Both the position numbers and the translations under genes were made by a program. A DNA stretch of 64,000 nt from Bondarzewia mesenterica (Eukaryota; Basidiomycota; Agaricomycetes; Russulales; Bondarzewiaceae): NCBI GenBank assembly GCA_004802705.1, contig SGPL01000021.1, forward strand, positions 58,115 to 122,114, in the 5' to 3' direction. Shown piece after piece: positions 37,693 to 49,778 of the stretch. The notes under the pieces are model-generated. The model was not told the origin of the DNA. It searched no databases and saw only the letters and a list, made by a program, of their open reading frames with translations. Position 1 is the first letter of the stretch. Each line of letters opens with the position of its first letter.

Positions 37693-38382
37693 ACTGACAG
37701 GGAAGAAAGGAGGGGTTTAGCCCAACAACGCTCGCGAGGGTCTTATAAAGCAAGTCAATGGTGCTGTCATCTTCGTTCTGTTTAAAAATTGAATCTTACC
37801 ATAGGGAAATCCAGAATCCTCGAGCATACCGGGCACCGAATGGCCGAAGGATGCTGAGCATTGCTGACAGCGCTTGCTGAAACACTCTGAGCTGACCGAT
37901 ACCTTGAGAACATCTATACGGCACGCCGGGGCACTGTTGCCGTCATATTCAGCAGGATGAAGAACGGACAATGACTTCTACTGCGTTGTCCTCCCCTCTT
38001 GGGACATAACTTCCCGCCTTCTCTCCAGCGATTTCACGGCCTTTTCGTCATTCCACTCAGTTGCGCCCGGCCCGTTTCTTCAAAACTTATCCCCGCCGCT
38101 TCTTCTCTATCTCGCCAACAAACAAGGCGTTTCCACTAATACCGACTTCTTATTCTCTGGGAAGTCAGCACTCCCTTCCCGTGAGGTTCTCGAGCTTAAT
38201 GCCTGCATCGACGGACTTTATGAGTCACTTCTGGTTGTCATTCGGAATGCAACCCTCCGATTCCAAGAACTTGAAGGATTCATACTCAACCTCTTCAAAT
38301 ACCATACATGAGACTAAAATCGATACAATCAATGCTGTTTTTCTGAAAATCGGAGTCCACTCACCATGTCAAAAATTATCCG

Positions 38383-39902
38383 TCAGTCATTAGTCATCAC
38401 TTTAGAGAGTGAACGAACAGACGCATAGTCCCCAGGTACCTCCATCTCGAGTGGAGGCTCTGCATCTTCGCCTCGCTTCGGACGAATATCCTCCGAGCCT
38501 TCATACAATGTCAAGCCCGGGGGCACCAAGGAAGTGTTCCATGTGCAAAAGATGCGTCGGTCCGTCATCTGCAGGCAACTGAAATCGTCGTCAAATCCAC
38601 CCTGTTCGAGCGGAAGAATGCTGAAGATGTATAAATCGGGGAAGGGTGAAATGGTAGAGGTGCGCGCAGGACACAGGCCGCAATATGAGCCGCCGGGAAT
38701 GAACACATAAAATCCTTCAGTCTGCATAAAATTGATCGCGGTCAGCCTTGAGCTTAGATATCTTAAATGGAAAGAAGCAAATGTCTACTGAGGCAATCCC
38801 CACTCTTCCATGCTCGAACGCGTGATACGAGCCAAGGCCTTGACCGAAACAGCATCCGCAAGGGAGGCCACACCCCGAATGATACGCTCATAATCCTTGA
38901 TAAGCATCACATAGGTCCGACATAATACAGCAAGGTCACGCCCATCGGCTGATACATGCACTACACCCCACCTCGTGAGCACGATGTCCCTCTCGAATAT
39001 AGAACAAACGCGTATAAGTGCGCACCTGCGACGAAACCCTCAAAAGGTTCAATGGAGAAGGTTGAAGCACTGTTCTCACGAGGGACAACTGGTGACATGA
39101 AGACAGGTCCTCTGGCACTCGGCGGAGGATCCTCAATTGTCATATGCACGCACTGATCTCTATCATTCTCAGACAACTCCATGACCAGCATACCGTCCTC
39201 TCTCGAGAATACGCGCACTCCCTTCTGATGGCAGACAAACACATGCGGCTCACTCAAGTCCACATACTCTATCTGCATATCTGTCGTTATAGCTTCGTCG
39301 ATGGTCTGCACCAGCTCCTCTGAGCGCACATCGTACAGGTACGCATGCAGCCGACCGGCAGACAGTAAGATTGGATAAACGAACCGGTACGCCAAAGTAG
39401 GCTCATGATAGGTGATGAGTCCCCAAGGACGGAAATGGCCCCGCCTGTGATACTGCTGGTGTTGAATCTTGGAATAGGCGAAGATTCGCTTCTGCCAGTC
39501 GTCCGGTGGTGCAGCAGCAGCTACCTCATGTCGTCAGAATCCTCCACGAGCCGCTAGATTTCTTTCGACTGCCAAGGACGATCAAACACGAGGAATCCGT
39601 TAGCGTACTCGCAGTAAGCATTGGGCCGTGTGTAGAACTGTATGATTTCTATGAGAATAAGGGGTTAGGAATATTGATCGTCGACACACTGGTGGTAGAC
39701 TCCACAGGACCACATCGAAGAGATGCATGACCGTGATGCCGCCTCGACGGTGTGTCGTGATGCATAGCTTCCCCTTCAACTCGTCAACATTGATACTTTG
39801 AAGATCTTTCCCTGCGGATGAGAGAAGCCTGACAGCACAGTTTCCTTGTCCCATCCTATTTTTCTGCAGTTGGTGGTTTCGCGCGCCTGGCCAAAGAACC
39901 AT
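38383..39902 (-). CDS. Beta-propeller-like protein of the basidiomycete F-box family, 5' end unclear
   Basis: Minus-strand exons, in order: about 39902-39715 (VLWPGARNHQLQKNRMGQG, KGKLCITTHRRGGITVMHLFD); about 39510-38990 (PPDDWQKRIFAYSKIQHQ, EPHVFVCHQKGVRVFSREDG, SASTFSIEPFEGFVAGAH); 38982-38785 (VSADGRDLAVLCRTYVMLI); and 38727-38383 (GFYVFIPGGSYCGLCPA, FSCLQMTDRRIFCTWNTSL), stop 38383. Repeated beta-strand motifs suggest a propeller. Relatives in basidiomycetes usually carry an N-terminal F-box, which I cannot find; upstream of about 39.94 kb is an AT-rich stretch with no coding look. The protein may be N-terminally truncated, or its first exon was missed. Molecular role unknown. Confidence 0.6.
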
Positions 39903-39939
39903 GAGATAAGTATATCATCCATCGAAGATCAATTTGAAT

Positions 39940-40240
39940 GAATGCACCTCCGGAATCAAATATGGCACCTGCTCAGCGATAGCATATTTGAGGGCCGAAT
40001 TTTGAGAAAATTATCTCGCCAAGAAGTCGAAGAGAATATTGGCAATGGCCTAAAACTAAAAGCACACGATTCAAGCAATTTCGCACTTAATCGGTCAGAA
40101 TCTGGCCTCACAGGATCTGTTTGATCTAAGCGGTGGCGTGAAATATTACTATATAAGGCAAATCTATAGCATATTTGAGGCCCAAAATCAGGATTTTCGA
40201 CCGGGAAACCTTTGCAGTCCGGGGCCTCATCCAACCGTAA
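39940..40240. other. AT-rich spacer with a short direct repeat
   Basis: ATAGCATATTTGAG occurs near 39979-39992 and again near 40166-40179, about 187 bp apart, each followed by a similar G/C-rich block. No coding features. It separates the truncated-looking propeller gene from the promoter of the divergent F-box gene and could be a small insertion. Confidence 0.45.
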
Positions 40241-40456
40241 GCCGTAAAAAAAGACTGACCTGATTACGTAACGCTATACGTACCCCGCACTTTCCTGAAA
40301 CCCTTCGAGTCGGATCGACTTGGGTTTGACCTTCCTTCACCTGGTTCTCGAGAACTTCGCCACTAGCTCACTGCTCAACGACTATTGATAGCAATCAGAC
40401 GAAGACACGTGCAGTGAGAATAAAGCGTGACCACCAAGCAAGGAACAGCAACGAGC

Positions 40457-42135
40457 ATGTCAGACGGTGCATTTCAGGTATGTTTCCGATTCAACAGAAC
40501 TCAGTCTAGATTTCATCGTCCTCCAAGATTCCGCCGCAGCGCGATGCTGCTATTTCTACTCGCTTGCCCGTCGAGATATTACTACAGATCTTTATACTCG
40601 TCGCAGACAAACGAGTGGATGCCAGAACCGTAGGATTCAGTGACAGCTGGATCAGGAGCCTCACCCATGTCTGTCGCTACTGGAGAGATCTCTCCCTTGA
40701 CTATCCGCCGCTTTGGGCGAGAATTTCCTTCAAGAATTCCGCGGTGACCGATGCTATGATCTATCGCTCCAGAGACACTCCAATCTTCATTAGCGCCAAC
40801 CTAACTCCAGCGACTCCGAAGGACTTAGACACAGCACAAAAAGTACTGGAGTCCGCGAAGCTTGTTCGGAACGTGCGCCAAGCACTGCATCACTCGGACC
40901 GCGCGAAGGAAGTGACCATCGTGAGTAGGGACGGTGAGCTGTTCGGGGATGTCACGAAATCGTTTTCCGCTCCCTGTCAGCTCCTCGAATCTCTTTGTCT
41001 GAGAGGGATTGCGAACTCGACCTTCCAGTGGGTCTTCGAACTTCCCGAGGCTTTGTTCAGCAATGGACCGCTGCGGCTTCGTTCGCTCGTTCTCGAGCGG
41101 TGCTCTATCCCGTTTGATGAGGCTCTCCTTCCCAGACACTGCTCGCAACTCACCCATCTCGAACTGCATTGTGTAGGCCCGTTCGGCGGCCAAACCATTC
41201 TCGATATTTTGTCTGTAGCAACACGCCTTGAGATTCTAATCTTTGACTACCTCGCACCTCGCATGCCCTCTATCAACGGCTTCCCAGAGCCCGACTCAAA
41301 GAAAACCATTAATCTTTCCAACCTCAAGATTTTGCGCTTTTCGGACCGTCCGCTGACGATTTACTCGGTTCTGCGCTACCTCTCATTCCCAGAAACCACG
41401 TCGCTCAGCATGCAATGCATGATTGGTGGCATCGCCAGCCCGCCTGTGTTCACGCTCCTTACCCCGCACGCATCCAACGGGAACCCGCTCCGCAGCATGC
41501 TCATGCACCCAAAGATCATCTCATCACAGCGGGGTATTCGTCTTTTGGCCTGGACGAGCTCGTCTCCGGCACCGTCCTTGTTCTACGACAAGCACCCGCC
41601 GCCAAAGATTGACGTGCAGTTCGCGCGCGCGGACGGGTCGGACGAGAGCATCCTGCGCAGCGCGGTCTTCGACCTGTTCTCTACGCTCCCGTTGCGTACC
41701 GTGCAGGTGTTGACGGTCGCGCGCGTGCGCGGCGTTACCCCGGACCTTTGGGCGGCCATCCTACCGTCCTTCCGTTCGCTCACCGAGCTCTGCGTACACG
41801 GCCCGCACGCTCTGCGCGCGCTCTGCGACGCCCTCCGGCCGGGTCGCATGGTGCCCCTAGCAGCCATGCCTGGCGGGGTCCTGCTGCCCAACCTCGAGTT
41901 GCTGACGATCTACGAAGCGGTGTTCCGCGCGGAAACGGGTGAGCGGGAGGCGGACTTCGATGCGCTCACGAAGATGCTGGACATACGCAAGGTCAAGGGC
42001 AGGCGCTTGCCTCGGCTCGTGTTGTGTTACTCGGATGTGAGCAGGAAGGACGTGGAGGAGCTCGCCGAGCTCGTGGGGAGTTTCGTCTGGGACGGGTCGA
42101 TGCAGGGGCGGTCCACTGTTCCCGTGCCGCTCTAA
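40457..42135 (+). CDS. F-box protein
   Basis: A predicted 542 residues. Exon 1, 40457-40477 (MSDGAFQ), and exon 2, 40528-42135, are joined by a 50-nt GTATGT...AAG intron in phase 0. The F-box lies at residues about 19-65: RLPVEILLQIFIL, then WIRSLTHVCRYWRDLSLDYPPLWARI, the typical basidiomycete form with the PPLW motif. The remaining approximately 470 residues contain irregular leucine-rich segments (CSQLTHLELHCVG, LSNLKILRF, SFRSLTELCVHG), presumably the substrate-binding part. F-box proteins recruit substrates to SCF (Skp1-Cul1) ubiquitin ligases; the target here cannot be predicted. The codons become very GC-rich toward the C-terminus (41.6-42.1 kb). Confidence 0.88.
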
Positions 42136-43319
42136 GACACAGCAGTGTGCACGAGGGTAGGCTCCCGTAGCCGCATGATGCCCGAGTGCGGGAGGGGTGG
42201 TTGGTCTCAGTTCCTGAGTCGGTCCGTGTGTCAGCGTTCGATATTCAGGCGCGAGGTATTTTAGTTGTAACGTGCTCGGAATTTCCTGTTCTCCCTTTTG
42301 TTTTGCTCCCTTAAATCAGGTCTGTGGCTCGGACAATATGTAGTATGATCATGATGGCCCTACACGCCGCGTCTCCTCTTCTGCTCTCCCGACCCTGTAT
42401 CCGTGCAGTGATATCTTGGAAAGTGTGTGTGTACGATCTAGTGGGCGCTGATGAGTTGTCGCCTCTGCGTTCCGTTTCCGTTACCGATGCCAGTGTCCGT
42501 GCGTCTGGCGCCGGTGTTGATTCGTCTAGAATGTTTTATGTTCTATATCTATCTCCATGAGTTTCCAGTCGTCCCGACACCGCTTCAGTTATGTAGTTAC
42601 TTGTTGACCTCTCCTGTCAAGCGCCAAGCTAGTATATCTGCGGACATTGGTTACAGCACAGATACAGCGTCGTGCGTCTATGAAATTAGCCACTTGTTGG
42701 CTTTGATGGACATCTCTCACACATTCCTAACAGCCCCTCCTTAAATCAGTGAGGTGGCGGCGGCGTCTGTTTTGCCCATGTGCATGAGATCTTGAAACGT
42801 TCCGATTATATTCCTTCGACTACAAGATACATCAAATACTCCTAACTTAGATAGAAGACGCAGGCACAACTCGAATAGTAACACTAAGAAACCTCAAAAG
42901 CAGGATTATTTTGAAACTGAGTAGTGAAGTACAAGTATGTAGATAAGGTGCACAGCGTAGAGTAGAAAGCAACAGCGTAACAACAGCAAAAACGAAAGAA
43001 AACAAGTCTGTCAGGATGGAAATATGAGCTACATGAAACGCGAAGAAACCCGTGGTGCATGAAATAAAATAAGGCAGTGTCGGCGTTCTATAACGAGAAC
43101 GATGAAAAGGTAGGACAGAAAGGCAACACGACCTTTCAATGGGACGTTACATATACAACGTGCGTGTGAGATGCGTGTGAGGTATATGCGCCATTGGGAT
43201 GGACGAAGACGGAGATACATGATACAGCAGCGCGACCGAACATCCGGATGCGGAACGGCGAGCGAAAAAATAGGCGTGGGTTATGAAATATAGTGAGCGA
43301 CGGGATAGAAGCGATAGGG
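42136..43319. other. Intergenic / F-box 3' region
   Basis: No gene seen. The part just after 42135 is presumably the F-box mRNA 3' UTR; the rest has only short frames without protein-like composition. Confidence 0.5.
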
Positions 43320-44118
43320 CACGACGGCGTAGCCATGCGTAAAACGATAGCGTGAGGTTGGCAACCATGCCCTGAAGAGAAAGGCGCCTGTGTTCCATTA
43401 GAAGCACGCTGCGAGAGTGCACCAACTGCGATCGAAACAATGACTCGTCCGGCTCGGCTCCGCGTGTCATGTTTTGGAACCGAATTTCCGAAGTGAGTGT
43501 GCGAACCTGATATCCCAGTGCAACTGATGGATAGGAATACAATTGCGAAGCAGAAGTAGAAGGCGAAATCGATAGCGCAGCAGCTGTGCCAGATGGAACG
43601 GGCGTTGAGAACACGCGATGTCCTGCGGGCAACTAGAGCGAGTCAGTGGATTGTTCGAGATCTACATATAGCATTGCGTTGTCAGTATATGACTGGGAAC
43701 GGCAGGGAACGGTGCTAGAAGAGACGAGACGCACAATTTTAGAAACATGTCATGATTCTGAAACGTGCTCGATGTCACAGCCGGAAGTCTTTATCCATGC
43801 CGCCAAAGACAGCGGTGCGTAGTTGATGTGTGCGAGTTGTGCATGAAGCATGACGTAGCATAACGTGGCGCGGAAAGATGGCGGAATGCAAGGGCGTGCG
43901 CAGAGGAAGCGGGAGGGCAGAGGGTGGGAGCGGGTGCAGGAGAATCCGACACGATGCTGGGAACAAGTACGTGTAGATTGGCGATACGTGGAGGTCGAGT
44001 CATAGGATCGGAGAAAAAGAAGAATCGAGAAAAATTTGCCCTGAACGGAAATGCAAGGGGGAGTGGTTCTTCGAGTCAGGCATGTCACCACAATTGACAG
44101 CAACATATTAGCCGGCAC
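43320..44118 (-). CDS. Possible multi-exon hypothetical gene
   Basis: Two minus-strand stretches have a protein-like look. One at about 44000-43750 contains YVMLHAQLAHINYAPLSLAA and runs to a stop at 43750. One at about 43634-43370 begins after an acceptor-like CTCTAG with LPAGHRVFSTPVPSG and includes QNMTRGAEPDESLFRSQL and SVLLMEHRRLSLQG. They could be consecutive exons of one protein. I do not recognise a family, and neither start nor splice chain is proven. It would lie tail-to-head just downstream of the Hsp20 gene. Confidence 0.3.
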
Positions 44119-44124
44119 CTATGC

Positions 44125-44837
44125 CTATGAGTGCGGCTGAGTAGAGGAACTTGCAAGCGCCGAAGCACTGCCAGACTGAGACACCTGCGTGGCAGAAGGG
44201 GAATGGCGCGGCCACGAAACGCTGAGCATGCCGTCTGCGAGGTTGGCGCTGATATCTTTGACCTATTGAATATTCGTCAGTATGACTAGTCAATCTTACT
44301 AAGGCGAATAGAATGCGCATAGGCTTTTCTTCGCAACTCACCTCCAGTCCTGGAGGAACTTCAACTGTCCGTTCAAAACGCCCATACTTGAGCTCGCGAA
44401 CAGGATAACGGGGCAGACCCTCGCTCTCGTTGTTTAGAAGGGGCGGACGACGTCGTTCGCCGCTGATGGTCAGTCGTCCCATGGGAGTTATGTGAACCCC
44501 AATTTCATCCTTGCGAAGCCCGGGCAACTCGAAGACTGCCGTAATGACTGGGGAATCGGGAGCATCACAAATCTCCATGCTACGGGACAAATCAGTCACA
44601 CTGATCAAGCTACCGGGGATACGACTATGCTTACCGAGGCTGTAAAGGTTCTGTGCTAACGCCAGTTCGCAATGCTGCCGTCCTCCGACGGTGCGCAAGG
44701 ACGAGTTGGACATAGCGCTTGGCGAGGGAGCGGTCGAATCTGCGATAATAATCTTCAGCATCTACCTGGCGTCGGTTGGGGTTGTCGGTCATCTTCTGGG
44801 TGGCAGGTGAAGTGACGGGGGAGAAGTGCACGGTCAT
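44125..44837 (-). CDS. Small heat shock protein (Hsp20 / alpha-crystallin family)
   Basis: A predicted 192 residues in three exons, 44837-44635, 44579-44342, 44262-44125 (579 nt, all phases agree); a second in-frame ATG at 44792 would give 177. The N-terminal approximately 65 residues are polar (RRQVDAEDYYRRFDRSLAKR). The alpha-crystallin domain follows: PVITAVFELPGLRKDEIGV, GRLTISGERRRPP, YGRFERTVEVPPGLEV, then KDISANLADGMLSVSWP. The A-x-x-x-n-G-v-L motif appears as ANLADGMLSV. A short Ser-rich C-terminus ends at TAG 44125-44127; no clear I-x-I/V tail motif is seen. The protein is an ATP-independent holdase that limits aggregation under stress, expected in the cytosol. A TATA box and a GAA/TTC inverted element lie upstream. 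Confidence 0.88.
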
Positions 44838-44988
44838 ATGGAGTCGGATAAATACGTGCGGAGAGCGAAGTGGGAAACTGATCACGAAATAGATCCGCAA
44901 TGCAGCGAGGAATTTTTGGAGTTGAAAATGAAGGTTTGAAAAAAGATGGGGAAGAGTGGAGACGAGGTAAAAAGAAGAAATGACATGG

Positions 44989-45012
44989 CTTATATATCGC
45001 CGAAGCCTCTTC
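44989..45012 (-). promoter_or_regulatory. TATA box and possible heat-shock-type element of the Hsp20 gene
   Basis: On the minus strand TATATAAG (44989-44996) lies about 150 bp upstream of the first Hsp20 ATG. Six bases further up is GAAGAGGCTTC (45002-45012), an inverted GAA/TTC pair with a 5-nt gap, reminiscent of gapped heat-shock elements. The TATA box is clear; HSF binding is inference. Confidence 0.45.
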
Positions 45013-47453
45013 TGGACGCCATGTCTATGTGGCTGTGCGTTGTGTGCATTCGGATTGCGCCGAGCGATCGGTTTACAACGAGTCATGGCGGACTCCGACG
45101 AGCTCCAACTGAAGCTAACTGAAGCTGCCGCAGTACACGAGATGACGCGAAGGAGATCTGACTGGACTGCCTCCGAGCACGGATACTGCCTGATACTCCT
45201 CTCCCCCAGTTCCCCAGCCCGAGATCCACTCAGGCGCCGGAACATTTCAATGTCGATCCCCGAAATATTTCATGCTGTTCTTCGCAAATGGATACTTGCG
45301 GAAGGTCAGCGAAAAAAAAATTGCTATGCCATGGCCATGGCTTACTGGCGACACACCACTCCCTTGGAGCCCCACCGTGATCCACTCGCCGTTGCGTTTG
45401 CTGACCCATCAGCCTGCCACGGATACTATGCATGGTGACAGTGAGGGGCCTTGTCAGGCCGCGATCGCTCGACGAAGGTGCGTCGACGGGATCATTCGGA
45501 CGGTGGTCGAGGATGAACGAGGTGTGGACGAGAAGATGCGAGAACATGCCGATTTGGGTTTCCGGCCGAGCTCGTCATGCCGAGATGCCCAGCACTAAAT
45601 ACATGTGGTTAGGGTTTTCAATATTTGATTTCTTCGTTTCGTGACAGGAACCAATGACAGCACTGCACATCCATACACTTGTAGTCAGCCTGAATCATAC
45701 GGTTTGAGCCTGCCATGCAGTAGCTTATGACTCTCACGACGTCCGACGTCCTGGTCGCTGCGGTGCATCGTGATAGACAATCGCACACAAAACTCATCTG
45801 ATGTTCGATACCGCCGGCATCCTGAATATTTCGCGCTCCGCGCATTTACCTCAGCTCCAGCTGAAGTCCGGGCTACCAGCTGTCTCGGAAGACGGAACAT
45901 AGTACTGACTCGACTTGTTTGACCGCGGACTCTTGAAAACAAATCTTCAATAAGAGGACGTGGTGTAATGTATCTTCACCGCTTGTTTCACCTAAGCGCC
46001 CCGAATATATCTTCCTCGGGCTGTTCTACTGTGTTGTTGGGTTTCGAGAGAACAAGAGTTGGTGGTGAACATACACGTAGACGCCGAATCTTCCTTGATG
46101 CATCCTGATTGGTTTGACGATGGCGCTGAGATTAAACAGCCAATTCAGACGAACAAGCTAAACTACCACGAGGCCACCTGTTAGTCCAGAGAAGTTTCGG
46201 GCCCGTACGTAGTTGAAGGACTTCTGGAACTACTGATTCTTGTTTCCTATATTTTGGCTCCATCGCAACAGCTGTATGACTGTGGGTGGCTGTCGAGCCT
46301 AGATATATCAGAACGATTAGCCGCTGCAATGTAACCGGCGAGAGCATTAAATCCACCGGGGATAACAACGACAGAATCCATGGATGAGTCTTGAAAAACC
46401 AGGCATTATTCTTGTTAAGAAGTCCCGCAGCTCGGTTCAGTACCTTGACATGAAAAAAAAATATGGCTACTGTCGCTCAGTTTCGTCATGGCCGAGATAA
46501 ACCTAAGAAACGGCAACTTCACCCATGTTTCAGGGGCATACGTCTGCATACGTCCGAATCGCGCGCGCGAGCGCCGTCCTGATGTCGGCATCTCTGAAGG
46601 GCGGCGACGCACTTCCGCGACATCTACATGATAGCGAAACCCGGACCATCAGCGTCGCTTCGATGCGACTCTGTATTTGCACTTGCGCGCGAAGGGTACC
46701 TGGCCGAGCTCCTAGCGCCGGGGCATTCCGTTACGGACGCGGTGTCAATCGAGTATCGCAGCTACGTTCTTCTGGATATGCAACAGGGCGCCTTTTGCAT
46801 ATGTCGCTGTGTTTTACCGTAAATTCATAACAGGCCGCGACGGGCGATGATTTGAAGTCTACTCAATCGCGAGTCATCGGCGGCATCAGAGAAGGATGGC
46901 AACGAATGGAATTGAAGAAACTATTACTGATCAACAGATCCAAGTCTATTACCATCGAAACTGTATTAGACAGGTCTGCATCCGCGCCGCGGGCTCGAGT
47001 TGGTGCTCGACAAACCCGAGACACTGAGGTATTGGCTTACTGGTAACTGTTCTACAAAACAGAGCTACATTCACAAATCTGTTACTAAGACAGCGCCGCG
47101 CCGCGCATTACACCGGTGAGGATACTGGCATTAAGATAGTCTGAAATCACCGGTATGATCACCTCTGGAACATGTTCCGATGGCAAGTTTAACGGAGGTC
47201 AAAAGTGGACTACACTGAGCACTATGTAGGGCCCCGGCCCCGACCGACGACGGATAGAAATGGTTCATGACTAAAAAGGCAAGTAGTTCCCATGGTGGCA
47301 ATATTCACGGTCGTCAGCCGAACCGCAATTGCGTTCCGCACAACCTGCCAGGCCGTCCTCCGCTGCACGCGACTTTTCGTCAAGCTGCGAAAGTATACAA
47401 CTTCAATTGCTGACAGAGACTGCCATTACATCGCTTGCTGACACCTGCTACCC
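45013..47453. other. Intergenic stretch, no gene seen
   Basis: About 2.4 kb between the Hsp20 promoter and the CstF-64 start. Plus-strand frames at 44980-45438 and 46525-46830 have unremarkable composition and no domain. No RNA gene was recognised. The last few hundred bases should hold the CstF-64 promoter. Confidence 0.55.
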
Positions 47454-49501
47454 ATGAGTAAAGTTGTCTTTGGTACCCAATTCCGTCATTTTTTCTAATG
47501 TTGGACTATTCACTAATACTATGATGCAGTTGGAAATGTTCCCTATCAAATGGGAGAGGTATAAATATTTATGAATGATATTTCGCTCTGCCACTGAACG
47601 CGCTGTTGGAACCAGGAACAACTGATCGATGTGTTTAAATCTGTCGGCCAAGTAATTGGATTCAGGTATGTTTGCGGAGGTTGTCTGTCCGTGGGATGGC
47701 TGACCACTCCTTTCGCCAAGGCTTGTCTATGACAGAGACACAGGAAAGCCTCGGGGGTACGGATTCTGTGAATTTGCGGGTACGTCCTACGCAGCACACC
47801 GCCTCACGGCCTACCACAGCTTTGTTCTCACCAATCACCGTATCCTCACCCGACCTATCGTATCATCATCATCATCGTCATCATTTTTTCAACGCATCAG
47901 ACCACGATACTGCCCAATCCGCAGTGCGCAATCTTAACAACGTTGACGTCGGCGGCAGACCGCTCCGGATCGACTTAGCGGATTCGGATCCGTTCCTCGA
48001 AGGCAAGACGACCGTGCGCGGAGAACTCATCGACGGTGGCGAGACGAGGGCGCAGTGGCGTGAGCGTGAGCGCGAGGGGACGAGGGAGAAGGACAAGGAC
48101 ACGGACATGTTCCTCCGCGCGCTCCCGTTGGGCGTGCCCATGCCACCGGGCGTACAGGTGCTCGATATGATTAGCCAGACGCTCGCGACGATGAATCCGG
48201 GACAGTTGGTTGAGGTTCTTGCACAGATGAAGGTGCGTGTCATCGCGTGAACTTTTCGATATCACCGGAAGGGGGCGGTGGGGAGATCTTGGTCTGTGCT
48301 ACGGGTTGCCTGTGCACAGCACTTGCGCTCGAACAGTATGCCCGTAGTTGCGGACGCGAAGGAAAATCAGCTTGTTACGATTACTACGCGCAGTCTATCT
48401 TGGAAGACCCGGAACACGCGTACACAGCTACTTCCATTCATTGGATAGCAGATTTTGGCATCGCACCCGACATAACGCATAGAAGTCACACATATTGACT
48501 GGCACGAAAAAGCCTGCCGCAGTTCCCTGTGCATGATCGTCCAAATTGGCCGATCGAGCTCTTGGACGGACGCCTGCCGAGTCCTAAACTCCACCATCAC
48601 CATCGCCTCCGGCTGTTTTCTTGTTTCCCAGTCCCTTTCGATATACACTGACACGTATGTTCCCAGGCATTCGTAATCACGCACCCAGAACAAGCTCGTG
48701 CCCTCCTAGTGGGTCACCCCCAGCTCTCGTATGCCCTCTTCCAAGCCTTGCTGCTGAACAAAATTGTTGACCCTGCGATCCTCCAAGTATGTTGTTTTCT
48801 GTCCTCTCATCATGTTTTTCTGCCTCACCTCCACCTCGTTTCCTTCCAGCGCATGCTGGCCGCTACTAACCAGCCATCTTCCACGATGGCACCGGGACCC
48901 GCACCGACGCCATCTTCAGCTCCCCCACCGACAATCTTCCATGCTCCACAACCCCAACAGCCACAGTTCTTCCAAGCTCCACCACCAAGCGTCCCCCAAA
49001 CGCACACCCCTCAACATCCCTTGCAACCACAACCCCATCAACCGATGCAAGCACCCTCTGCCCCGTACTTCAGCCCTACTCTTGGCGCCAACGGATCGAT
49101 GGGTGTTGCACCAGGACGTGCCATGCCTCAAACTAGCACGCCCACCAGTGCCTTTGAGAATTTGAACATCGACGCTTCACAGCGGGTGCGTATTCCTTTT
49201 TTGCTGTCCATCATATGACCTGCCCTTTCCAAAAATCGAATGAGGTGATTTTGCTCCTGCGGTGCTGAGCTGACTACACGCGTATTGTTTTCCCTTTTCA
49301 GGCAATGCTTCTCCAAGTACTCAGTCTGACGCCAGAGCAAATCAACCAGCTCCCGCCCACAGAGCGCGACACTATCATGAACCTTGTGCGTGCCTTATCT
49401 CCCCCTTGTCGTGCTTCCCCTTCCGATTGACTCCTTCTGACTGGTTTTTGAATTGTTTTCCCCTGTATCAGCGCTCACAGTTGGGTGGCGTCGCCGTGTG
49501 A
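47454..49501 (+). CDS. Cleavage stimulation factor 64 kDa subunit (CstF-64/Rna15)
   Basis: Nine exons with consistent phases: 47454-47472, 47530-47558, 47616-47665, 47721-47779, 47901-48232, 48667-48786, 48850-49185, 49302-49385, 49472-49501. An N-terminal RRM (residues about 4-80) has RNP2 VVFVGNVPY and RNP1 RGYGFCEF. The hinge domain that binds CstF-77/symplekin follows (LDMISQTLATMNPGQLVEVLAQMK, AFVITHPEQARALLVGHPQL, ALFQALLLNKIVDPAIL). A Pro/Gln-rich linker (APPPTIFHAPQPQQPQFFQ) leads to the C-terminal three-helix domain (AMLLQVLSLTPEQINQLPP, ERDTIMNLRSQLGG). It binds the GU-rich element downstream of poly(A) sites in the nucleus and directs pre-mRNA 3' cleavage. It is convergent with ThrRS, 277 bp apart. 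Confidence 0.93.
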
Positions 49502-49778
49502 GCTCACATTCAGGCCTTACAACATGCCAGAACCGGATCCCTTGGGCGCCTATTCGCAAGCGACACACTCGGCATCGTGATGTTCTCAGTGACTCCCTGA
49601 CTCATACCCGCAACGCGCAAGCCTTCCAAAAAAAAGAAAACAAAAACAAATCGAAACGACATATTTCATTCAATTCCATTTAAATTCTGCTTTCACAAGA
49701 TCAATCTTCTATTTGACTCGACCGACCGAAAAGCCCGTTTGTCCAACGATCAATACCAAGCATGCTAGATCTATGTAT

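Noticed and set aside
44980..45438. 152-residue plus-strand frame as a gene
   Set aside because: It overlaps the Hsp20 TATA box and upstream region in antisense, has no domain, and its composition looks random.
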